A stretch of DNA of 6,100 nt from JBCBKZ01 sp039026975 (GTDB lineage Bacteria; Bacteroidota; Bacteroidia; J057). The position numbers were made by a program, and so were the translations under genes. The notes beneath the pieces are model-generated. The model made no database searches. It worked only from the letters and a program-made list of their open reading frames with translations, and was not told the DNA's origin. The stretch spans positions 1-6,100 of the forward strand of contig JBCCLI010000399.1 of assembly GCA_039026975.1 (NCBI GenBank), given 5' to 3'. This document shows, piece by piece, positions 1 to 5,754 of this stretch; the stretch's first letter is position 1; every line of letters starts with the position of its first letter.

Positions 1-133
1 GTATCTGGAAACCTGTAAAGGAGAATTTCATACTGATACGGTAGTCCTACTCGGTGGAATTATTATCAATACAGATCCTGGTACTGATGATTACTTTGAT
101 GTACGGAACTTTGAGGTGATTAATATGAATTAA
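1..133 (+). CDS. C-terminal fragment of an unrecognised soluble protein
   Basis: An open frame runs in from the left edge (codons from base 2) and ends at TAA 131-133, giving 43 residues. The visible tail has a hydrophobic strand-like stretch (VVLLGGIIIN, residues 14-23), a turn rich in D, P, G and T, then alternating residues ending YFDVRNFEVINMN. This looks like paired beta-strands at the end of a globular cytosolic domain; no membrane segment or signal is seen. Codon use resembles the downstream genes and the frame closes cleanly, so it is probably a real gene end. I do not recognise the family. It lies 97 bases upstream of the carbonic anhydrase on the same strand, so a shared role in inorganic carbon handling is possible, but nothing in the fragment shows it. 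Confidence 0.6.
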   Translation, partial: YLETCKGEFHTDTVVLLGGIIINTDPGTDDYFDVRNFEVINMN

Positions 134-136
134 TCC

Positions 137-162
137 GTTCCTACTCATATGGAATTGTTTTT
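137..162 (+). terminator. Weak hairpin plus T-run after the first gene
   Basis: GTTCC (137-141) can pair with GGAAT (151-155) through four Watson-Crick pairs and one G-T pair, around a 9-base loop. A run of five T follows at 158-162. The position, four bases after the stop of the upstream gene, suits an intrinsic terminator, but the stem is short and the loop long, so chance is a serious alternative. Confidence 0.28.
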
Positions 163-173
163 AGTGTAATCTC

Positions 174-204
174 TTCTATCATCTAAATGAAAAGTTTACG
201 CTTG
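174..204 (+). promoter_or_regulatory. Candidate Bacteroidota-type promoter for the carbonic anhydrase
   Basis: TACGCTTG at 197-204 matches the Bacteroidota -7 consensus TAnnTTTG at all but one position. A TTC at 174-176, 20 bases upstream, is a one-mismatch version of the -33 TTG element. The -7 box ends 27 bases before the ATG, the same distance as for the candidate promoter of the SNF2 gene. Both boxes are imperfect, so this is a suggestion only. Confidence 0.3.
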
Positions 205-230
205 TGTTAACTAATCAATCTCAATAACTC

Positions 231-824
231 ATGGTAAATCTTTCATGGCAAGAAGCCCTGGACAACCTAAAAGCTGGAAATCAAAACTTTGTGGCAGATA
301 AGCTGGTTGGAAAACTTCAGGACTCTAGTAGAAGAGCTAAGCTGACTGGCGGTCAAAACCCTTATGCAATCATTCTTAGTTGTGCGGATAGCCGGGTAGT
401 ACCTGAACTGGCATTTGACAAAGGACTAGGCGAAATTTTTGTAATAAGAGTAGCTGGTAATGTATCCAATACTGAGAGTATAGCTAGCATTGAATATGCA
501 GTGGCCCATTTAGGTGTAAATCTTATCGTAGTCTTGGGTCATGAAAGCTGTGGAGCGGTAACTGCTGCCATTGCTGGAGGCGATAATGGATACAACCTGA
601 ACATCCTACTTTCTCAAATTAACCCCGCCGTAGCGCAGGCTGGAACTACAGAGGTAAATGCTGTAGTGAAGCTAAATGCTAAATTGGCAGCCCAGGATAT
701 GGTAGATAGAAGTAGCATACTAGCAGGAAAATTAGATAGTGGGGATCTTGCCATCATTCCAGCCTACTATAATCTGGGTAGTGGTGCAGTAGACTTCATG
801 GAAGAGGAGAAACTGACTGCATAA
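231..824 (+). CDS. Beta-class carbonic anhydrase
   Basis: Zinc enzyme that interconverts CO2 and bicarbonate, probably cytosolic because no signal peptide is seen. Its 197 residues fit compact bacterial beta-carbonic anhydrases. The N-terminal helix region (WQEALDNLKAGNQNFV, residues 6-21) is typical. The zinc site is complete: Cys51 in CADSRV, His104 and Cys107 in GHESCGAV. Asp53 and Arg55 form the conserved Asp/Arg pair, and RVAGN (73-77) is also present. The C-terminal strand IIPAYYNLGSGAVDF (175-189) matches the usual family ending. The ATG at 231 is chosen because the N-terminal helix begins right after it; no Shine-Dalgarno sequence precedes it, as is usual in Bacteroidota. A DinB-like gene follows 26 bases downstream on the same strand. 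The protein appears intact. The substrate class is secure from the motifs; the physiological role (anaplerotic bicarbonate supply, pH, or partner of a transporter) is not visible here. Confidence 0.96.
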   Translation: MVNLSWQEALDNLKAGNQNFVADKLVGKLQDSSRRAKLTGGQNPYAIILSCADSRVVPELAFDKGLGEIFVIRVAGNVSNTESIASIEYAVAHLGVNLIVVLGHESCGAVTAAIAGGDNGYNLNILLSQINPAVAQAGTTEVNAVVKLNAKLAAQDMVDRSSILAGKLDSGDLAIIPAYYNLGSGAVDFMEEEKLTA

Positions 825-842
825 AGTCTTACTGGACTTTTT
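823..842 (+). terminator. Short hairpin with T-tract between carbonic anhydrase and DinB-like gene
   Basis: AAAGTCT (823-829) pairs with GGACTTT (834-840), a 7-base-pair stem including one G-T pair, around the tetraloop TACT. The T-run at 838-842 overlaps the 3' arm and extends two bases past it. The stem begins inside the carbonic anhydrase stop codon. It could be a weak terminator or attenuator that lowers expression of the downstream gene, or a 3'-end processing structure. The AT-rich stem argues for partial rather than complete termination. Confidence 0.42.
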
Positions 843-850
843 CTACTCGA

Positions 851-1312
851 ATGAAAACCTATCTAAGAGAATCTCTTCTACATCAGTATGAAGAGATTCT
901 TTCTTTAATTGAAGACCTACCGGAAGATTTTATTCTCACTAATCACATTCCTGACAAGTGGTCTATCCATCAAAACCTGGCCCATTTAGGTAGGTACCAG
1001 GAGGTTTTCCACCAGCGAATGGAGAAAATACTGTCAGAAGATACCCCTGAGGTAGGGAGATACTCTTCAGAGAATGATCCGGGTTTTCAGAATTGGGTTC
1101 CCCTCCCTTCCCAGGAAGTTGTCAGTAGAACCCAGGTCTTTAGAAAAGAATTTTCACAGCAGTTTATCTCTCTTTCTGCCGAAACCCTGTTGAGAGTGGG
1201 CACTCACCCCGTATTTGGGAATATGAAGCTGGAAGAGTGGTTGCACTTTTTCATCCTACATGAGAAACATCATTTTTATACTATATTCAGGCTGATTATG
1301 CGATTTAGGTGA
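851..1312 (+). CDS. DinB/YfiT-like metal-binding four-helix protein
   Basis: A 153-residue protein with the features of the DinB/YfiT-like superfamily (DinB_2 type): a helical N-terminus (LRESLLHQYEEILSLIEDLP), then DKWSIHQNLAHLGRYQEVFHQRM, and a C-terminal EEWLHFFILHEKHHFYTIFRL. The usual three-histidine metal site can be placed at His45 (in NLAHLGRYQ) and His137 and His141 (HxxxH in HEKHH). The WSI..NLAHL pattern is the family's most recognisable segment. Members include bacillithiol- and mycothiol-dependent S-transferases and many uncharacterised proteins induced by stress; the substrate of this one cannot be read from sequence. The start at 851 is the first ATG in frame and gives a natural family length. 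It lies 26 bases after the carbonic anhydrase with no room for an ordinary promoter, so co-transcription is likely, modulated by the intervening hairpin. The protein is intact and has no membrane segment. Confidence 0.82.
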   Translation: MKTYLRESLLHQYEEILSLIEDLPEDFILTNHIPDKWSIHQNLAHLGRYQEVFHQRMEKILSEDTPEVGRYSSENDPGFQNWVPLPSQEVVSRTQVFRKEFSQQFISLSAETLLRVGTHPVFGNMKLEEWLHFFILHEKHHFYTIFRLIMRFR

Positions 1313-1362
1313 TAAGGCTAAAATTTACTCACAAATGTTTATCGTTTCGGGAGCCCCAAAGA

Positions 1363-1390
1363 CCTTGTTCGGCAAAGGATTAATTTTTTT
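1363..1390 (+). terminator. Possible terminator: bulged hairpin followed by a T7 run
   Basis: CCTTG (1363-1367) pairs with CAAAGG (1373-1378) with one bulged A and the five-base loop TTCGG. ATTAA and then seven T (1384-1390) follow. As a terminator it would close the carbonic anhydrase/DinB unit about 50 bases after the DinB stop. The five-base gap before the T-run and the bulge weaken it. The same T-run lies inside the open frame of the downstream membrane protein gene, so it may instead be coding or a slippage site. Confidence 0.3.
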
Positions 1391-1441
1391 CAGCTAACTA
1401 TAGAGTGGTTTGTCTCCATCACAATACTTCCGGGCGTAGGG

Positions 1442-1792
1442 ATGCTGATTTTCTCTACTACCCTTCAGATGATGGCAGTAAGTTCAGAAATAGGGGGCTA
1501 TCTTTCCAAGCCCTGCTCTGAGTTTGAGCATATGATTTCTGACAAGAAAATTCATCAGTTGAGAAGGCTCACTTGGTCTACTACCCTACTCTATTGTTCC
1601 GCGGCCTTACTAGTGTTGTCAGGTTTACTGGGAGCAGTACTACATGAAACTTCTGTCATGGCCCTACCAGACATCATTCTGTATTTAGCAGCTGTGTTGG
1701 TATTCATTGCTTTGGCTATCCTGATTAATTACGGCTTTCACACCATTAACATCAGAGAGCTACCACATGCCCATTCTCATAAGAAAGAGTAA
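1442..1792 (+). CDS. Small membrane protein, DUF2721-like (tentative); start uncertain
   Basis: From the first ATG this is 116 residues with two clear membrane segments, about 46-67 (STTLLYCSAALLVLSGLLGAVL) and 76-98 (DIILYLAAVLVFIALAILINYGF), and a His-rich tail (HAHSHKKE). A third segment lies at the N-terminus: in-frame codons upstream of the ATG (1400-1441) encode IEWFVSITILPGVG, which joins MLIFSTTLQMM to make one continuous helix. The ATG at 1442 would cut that helix in half, so the real start is probably upstream. The frame is open from 1322 but has no ATG, GTG or TTG there; ATT 1379 or ATA 1400 are the plausible rare starts, and a frameshift at the T-run is the alternative. The order helix, 30-40-residue polar loop with a basic end (KKIHQLRRL), then a helical hairpin resembles DUF2721 proteins, which have no known function. 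The family call is from memory of the pattern and is weak; membrane location is solid. Confidence 0.62.
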   Translation: MLIFSTTLQMMAVSSEIGGYLSKPCSEFEHMISDKKIHQLRRLTWSTTLLYCSAALLVLSGLLGAVLHETSVMALPDIILYLAAVLVFIALAILINYGFHTINIRELPHAHSHKKE

Positions 1793-1808
1793 TTCCTTTC
1801 TTCCTTTT
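1781..1808 (+). terminator. Hairpin over the membrane protein stop codon
   Basis: AAGAAAG (1781-1787) and CTTTCTT (1796-1802) form a perfect 7-base-pair stem around an 8-base loop that contains the TAA stop (1790-1792). The pyrimidine tract CCTTTT follows (1803-1808). The stem is AT-rich and the T-run is interrupted, so termination would be weak. The 3' flank overlaps the -33 element of the candidate promoter for the next gene. Confidence 0.33.
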
Positions 1809-1836
1809 GATGGAATAGCTGTATTCTATACCTTTC
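1805..1836 (+). promoter_or_regulatory. Candidate Bacteroidota-type promoter for the SNF2 gene
   Basis: TTTTG at 1805-1809 supplies a -33 TTG element. After a 19-base spacer, TACCTTTC at 1829-1836 matches the -7 consensus TAnnTTTG except for the last base. Transcription would begin near 1843, giving a leader of about 20 bases before the ATG at 1863. The spacing is in the range reported for Bacteroidota vegetative promoters. This is the best promoter match I found in the window. Confidence 0.42.
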
Positions 1837-1844
1837 AGGTCTAC

Positions 1845-1855
1845 TGAACTGTTCA
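1845..1855. repeat. Short palindrome just upstream of the SNF2 start
   Basis: TGAAC (1845-1849) and GTTCA (1851-1855) form an inverted repeat around a single T. It lies immediately downstream of the predicted transcription start and 7 bases before the ATG, where a repressor could act. A five-base arm is short enough to occur by chance, so I report the structure, not a proven operator. Confidence 0.25.
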
Positions 1856-1862
1856 TGAGCTT

Positions 1863-4800
1863 ATGATTTCTCAATCACAAATTCGAAAGTTTCTACATAT
1901 ACATGATTCCTCCAATATCTTCAAAAGGGCAAAAGCCATTTTCAAGAATACCCCGCCTGAGCTGATAGAAATTAAGCATGAAGAAAGTTATGCTAGTTTT
2001 TCTGTAAACAGCAGTAACTCTCCAGGAAAAAGATATACAGTAGAACTATTCGATTTGGACAGTCAGTATTCCTTAGAATGCCGCTGTACCTGCCCATATG
2101 ATGGACCGGTCTGCAAGCATTCTCTGGCTTCTCTCATGGAGTTAGATGATATACTTTCAGCTGAAGAACGGCCTAAAAAACCTAATCAGGGCAAAGCAAA
2201 GGAGGCTAAGGGCTTATCAGATGAAAATCTGATGGATCTTAAAGCTGATTCCCTACATAGTCTGCTAAGAGATATTACTTCTGAATCCAGAAAATCGCCC
2301 AAGAGGGAAGCCAAGAGAACACTTCCCACTTTTAAGCTGGCTGTCAAGCAATCATTACCTATACCTGATCCCCTGAGCAGTAATGACCTACTAGAGCTGA
2401 CTGAGGGTAATCCAGATTTCTGGACCTTCCTCAAACTGAGAGATGACTATGTTTCCAGCTCTATCTTACCTAATGGTATGGATGCACACTTTTTCGATAA
2501 TAGAAAGCGGGTGATTACCATGCTAAGGATGGATAAAGACCATACCGTCACTTGTGAATGCAACTGTAAGCCTAGAAAAAAGCTGTTTTGTAAACATGCC
2601 GCCTTCATGTTGAAAAGACTAGCGCAGAAGAATTCGAATGAGGGAGATGTCCTCTTTCCCTTTAGGGACCACAGCGGGAGCATAGTAAGAGGGCTAGCAG
2701 AATATGGATTCACCCTTGAGGATAATTGGAAAGCTAAGTTTACTGCACACTATGAATACCCCTATGTGTGGGTGGAACCACTTGATAAAGGGCTTTCTAA
2801 GACCAGAGAATTTGCCAATTGGGCAGAAGAGATATCTCAGCATTTAATCCCTCAGATAGACGTCAAGAACCCTGTTTTTCAAGACAAAGCAGAAAGGCAT
2901 AAATATGCCTTAGTATGGACAGCCTTTACAGATGATCTCCCCATTCCCAGTGTCTATCTTTTACAAGGGAAGATCAGAAAAAATGGAGAAATGGGTGCCC
3001 CTTTTAAGGCTATAGGCGCTACCTACTACACTGTAAAAAACCTCCCTAAAAAAGTACACCAGCTCTGGCGTAAACTCCTAACTATCAGTTCTGCCAGAAT
3101 CATTGAAAATCGACAACTGAGTAAGTATGAACGTGATCCAGAGGTCATGTTATCAGCCTCAAAAGAGGTATATGAGGAGCTATACGCTGCTATGAACATG
3201 CTCTTATCCCAAGATCACTATCTAACGGATGCAGATGTTTCTAAAAGTACCATCCCTAAAAGTAAGCTCTTCCAAATTTACCTTAAGCAGGAACGTCCAA
3301 CCCTGATGTTTGACCTGACACAAGTAGGTCAATATTTCCACTTAATCCCCTTTTTACAATTTGAGGAGGCTAAAATTGAGCTTAGTAAGCTAGAGTTATT
3401 CGCTTACGGAATGATCCTCCTTGATCAGGCATTATACTTTCTGGAAAGGGAAGATGCCGCCACAGTTACCTTCTTTCTCATGAAAGGAGTCTACAAAGTC
3501 AGAGCAGAGGACATTGAGGCTTTTACGGAAGAATTTATCCTTCCTTTAGCTGAGAAATACAGTATTCATTCTCCTGAAAGACCTATTGACATGATAGAAG
3601 TAGCTTCCACTTTTTCTGCCAAGGTTTATCTAAAGGAAATAGAGGATTATCTACTTATGATCCCTGCTTTTGAATACACCTCAGAAGGTGGAGCTTCTCG
3701 GGAAGTGTACCTGGATGGAAAAGAGAAGCTGATCTTCCAAGAATCAGGGCAAACCATCATGATTAGTAGGAATGCGGAGGAGGAGGTAAGGATACGGAAG
3801 TTGATGGATATGCTGCATCAGGGCCATGGATTTAAGCAAAATTACTATTACGCGACCCCCATTAAACAGGTCATGCAGGATGGGTGGTTTTTTCAGGCAT
3901 ATAGAGAATTACAGGAGGAAGGAATAGGACTCTTTGGATTAAAAGAATTAAAAAAGCTGGCCTATAATCCTAATCCCCCCAGCATGCAGCTTAGGGCTAG
4001 TAGTGGTACAGACTGGTTTGATGTGGAAATAGAGGTAGCCTTCGGGGATCAAAGGGCAAAACTGACGGATATACGTAAGGCCATAGTCAAACGCCAAAAT
4101 TTTATCAAGCTAAGTGATGGAACCCTGGGGATGCTACCGGAAGAATGGCTGAAGAAATACAGTTCCTTATTCAAGCTGACGAAAGTAAGTAAGGACAAAG
4201 TAAGTATCTCTGCTTTCCAGGCTAGTATAATTGATGAGATAGTAGGAGAAATAGACCACGCAGAAGTATTTGAAGAGCTTTTCCAAAAACGAGAAAAGCT
4301 AGCTTCTTTCACAGAAATTAAGGAGATAAGCCTACCTAAACAGCTGAAAGCTACCCTTAGAAACTACCAGATAGCGGGCTACAACTGGCTAAACTTTCTG
4401 GATGAGTTCGGGTGGGGCGGTTGTTTAGCTGATGATATGGGCCTGGGAAAGACTATCCAAATGTTGGCTTTTCTCAGTAAGCAAATTGCCCTAAAGCCAA
4501 AAGAATCCCACCTAATAGTAGTACCAAGATCCCTCATATTTAACTGGGTCAAAGAGGCTGAAAAGTTTTGTCCTCACTTAAAGGTCTTTACACACTCTGG
4601 CACTAACAGAATAAAAAAAACCAAGCATTTTTCAGACTATGACCTGATCATCACTACCTACGGGCTGGTACGCTCTGATATTCAGTGGCTGAGGGAGTAC
4701 TCTTTCGGGTATGTGGTACTGGATGAATCCCAAGCCATCAAAAATCCGCTTACTCAGTCAGCCAAGGCAGTCAAACTCCTCAACAGTAGAAATAGGCTGG

Positions 4801-5744
4801 TCATGACAGGTACTCCTATTGAGAATAATACCTTTGACCTGTATTCTCAGATGGACTTCCTTAACAGGGGAATGCTGGGGAGCATGGATGTGTTTAAGCG
4901 TGAATATGCCACGCCCATTGATAAGGAAAGAAATGAGGAAGTAGCTGCAGAACTACGGAAAATCATTTATCCTTTTATTCTCTCGAGAAAAAAGCATGAG
5001 GTAGCTAAGGAATTACCTGAGAAGACGGAGATCATATTATATGGGGAAATGCCTAGCAGTCAGCGCAAGGTATATGATTACTACAAAGGCCACTTCAAGG
5101 ACTTGATTTTAGGAAAAATAGAGGAAGAGGGACTGAATAAATCAGGGATGTATGTCCTTCAGGGCCTTTCTAAACTTAGGCAAATCTGTAACTCTCCACA
5201 GCTACTTTCTGCTGATGAAGGTGAATTTACTGAAGACTCCATTAAAATGGAATTACTCATGGAGCATCTTGAAGACATCATTCCTAAGGGGAACAAGGTA
5301 CTCGTATTCTCTTTCTTTACCGGTATGCTATCATTAATAGGGGAAGAACTTAATAAGCGAAAGATAGGCTGGGTTACCTTAACAGGCCAAAGCAGAAACC
5401 GAGAAGAATTAGTAGAACAGTTTAAGCAGGATACGAGTAAGAGTGTGTTTCTCATTAGCCTGAAAGCAGGAGGATTTGGGTTAAATCTCACTGAGGCCAG
5501 TTATGTCTTTTTGATAGATCCCTGGTGGAATCCTGCGGTAGAGCAGCAAGCTATAGACAGAACGCACCGCATAGGCCAGGACCAGCAGGTTTTTGCCTAC
5601 AAAATGATCTGTAAAGACACCATAGAAGAAAAAATTCTAGCCATTCAAGAAAAGAAGCTCGCCGTATCCCAGGACCTCATCCACACAGAAGGAGGATTCT
5701 TAAAACAACTGAAAAAGGAAGACATAGAGGAGTTATTTGGATAG
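1863..5744 (+). CDS. SNF2-family DNA-dependent ATPase with two N-terminal SWIM zinc fingers
   Basis: A 1293-residue Swi2/Snf2 (superfamily 2) motor predicted to translocate on or remodel protein-bound DNA in the cytoplasm. Two SWIM fingers (CxCx(n)CxH) precede the motor: Cys75, Cys77, Cys84, His86, and Cys233, Cys235, Cys243, His245. A charged Lys/Glu-rich linker (about 97-155) lies between them. Residues about 290-825 form a long mixed alpha/beta region in the position of the bacterial SNF2-associated domain. The motor follows: LRNYQ (832-836), Walker A DDMGLGKT (857-864, Lys863), motif II DESQ (954-957) in place of the commoner DEAQ/DEAH, motif III MTGTP (981-985), motif V LKAGGFGLNLT (1200-1210), and motif VI with Arg1233 and Arg1236 in QAIDRTHRIGQ (1229-1239). 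All catalytic motifs are intact, so ATPase activity is expected. The ATG at 1863 is the first in frame and follows a candidate promoter. No nuclease or methyltransferase partner is adjacent. The exact substrate and pathway are unknown; transcription recycling (RapA-like) or repair are possibilities by family only. Confidence 0.96.
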   Translation: MISQSQIRKFLHIHDSSNIFKRAKAIFKNTPPELIEIKHEESYASFSVNSSNSPGKRYTVELFDLDSQYSLECRCTCPYDGPVCKHSLASLMELDDILSAEERPKKPNQGKAKEAKGLSDENLMDLKADSLHSLLRDITSESRKSPKREAKRTLPTFKLAVKQSLPIPDPLSSNDLLELTEGNPDFWTFLKLRDDYVSSSILPNGMDAHFFDNRKRVITMLRMDKDHTVTCECNCKPRKKLFCKHAAFMLKRLAQKNSNEGDVLFPFRDHSGSIVRGLAEYGFTLEDNWKAKFTAHYEYPYVWVEPLDKGLSKTREFANWAEEISQHLIPQIDVKNPVFQDKAERHKYALVWTAFTDDLPIPSVYLLQGKIRKNGEMGAPFKAIGATYYTVKNLPKKVHQLWRKLLTISSARIIENRQLSKYERDPEVMLSASKEVYEELYAAMNMLLSQDHYLTDADVSKSTIPKSKLFQIYLKQERPTLMFDLTQVGQYFHLIPFLQFEEAKIELSKLELFAYGMILLDQALYFLEREDAATVTFFLMKGVYKVRAEDIEAFTEEFILPLAEKYSIHSPERPIDMIEVASTFSAKVYLKEIEDYLLMIPAFEYTSEGGASREVYLDGKEKLIFQESGQTIMISRNAEEEVRIRKLMDMLHQGHGFKQNYYYATPIKQVMQDGWFFQAYRELQEEGIGLFGLKELKKLAYNPNPPSMQLRASSGTDWFDVEIEVAFGDQRAKLTDIRKAIVKRQNFIKLSDGTLGMLPEEWLKKYSSLFKLTKVSKDKVSISAFQASIIDEIVGEIDHAEVFEELFQKREKLASFTEIKEISLPKQLKATLRNYQIAGYNWLNFLDEFGWGGCLADDMGLGKTIQMLAFLSKQIALKPKESHLIVVPRSLIFNWVKEAEKFCPHLKVFTHSGTNRIKKTKHFSDYDLIITTYGLVRSDIQWLREYSFGYVVLDESQAIKNPLTQSAKAVKLLNSRNRLVMTGTPIENNTFDLYSQMDFLNRGMLGSMDVFKREYATPIDKERNEEVAAELRKIIYPFILSRKKHEVAKELPEKTEIILYGEMPSSQRKVYDYYKGHFKDLILGKIEEEGLNKSGMYVLQGLSKLRQICNSPQLLSADEGEFTEDSIKMELLMEHLEDIIPKGNKVLVFSFFTGMLSLIGEELNKRKIGWVTLTGQSRNREELVEQFKQDTSKSVFLISLKAGGFGLNLTEASYVFLIDPWWNPAVEQQAIDRTHRIGQDQQVFAYKMICKDTIEEKILAIQEKKLAVSQDLIHTEGGFLKQLKKEDIEELFG

Positions 5745-5754
5745 GTCTTTAGGC

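Noticed and set aside
231..1792. Carbonic anhydrase and membrane protein as a bicarbonate uptake pair
   Set aside because: The small membrane protein has about three helices and no transporter motif, a DinB-like gene lies between them, and a possible terminator separates them.
2186..2713. Two minus-strand open frames (2186-2434 and 2447-2713)
   Set aside because: They lie wholly inside the SNF2 gene opposite its SWIM region, show no recognisable domain, and have Ser/Leu-rich compositions typical of antisense shadows.
4049..4312. Minus-strand open frame of 87 codons
   Set aside because: Antisense to a well-supported part of the SNF2 protein, with shadow-like composition and no motif.
5152..5491. 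Plus-strand frame 5152-5337 and minus-strand frame 5159-5491
   Set aside because: Both overlap the conserved helicase C-terminal domain of the SNF2 protein in other frames and encode nothing recognisable.
1863..5744. SNF2 gene as part of a DISARM-like or other anti-phage defence system
   Set aside because: No methyltransferase, PLD nuclease, DUF1998 or other defence partner lies next to it, and the neighbours look like ordinary chromosomal genes. Stand-alone SNF2 proteins are common in Bacteroidota.
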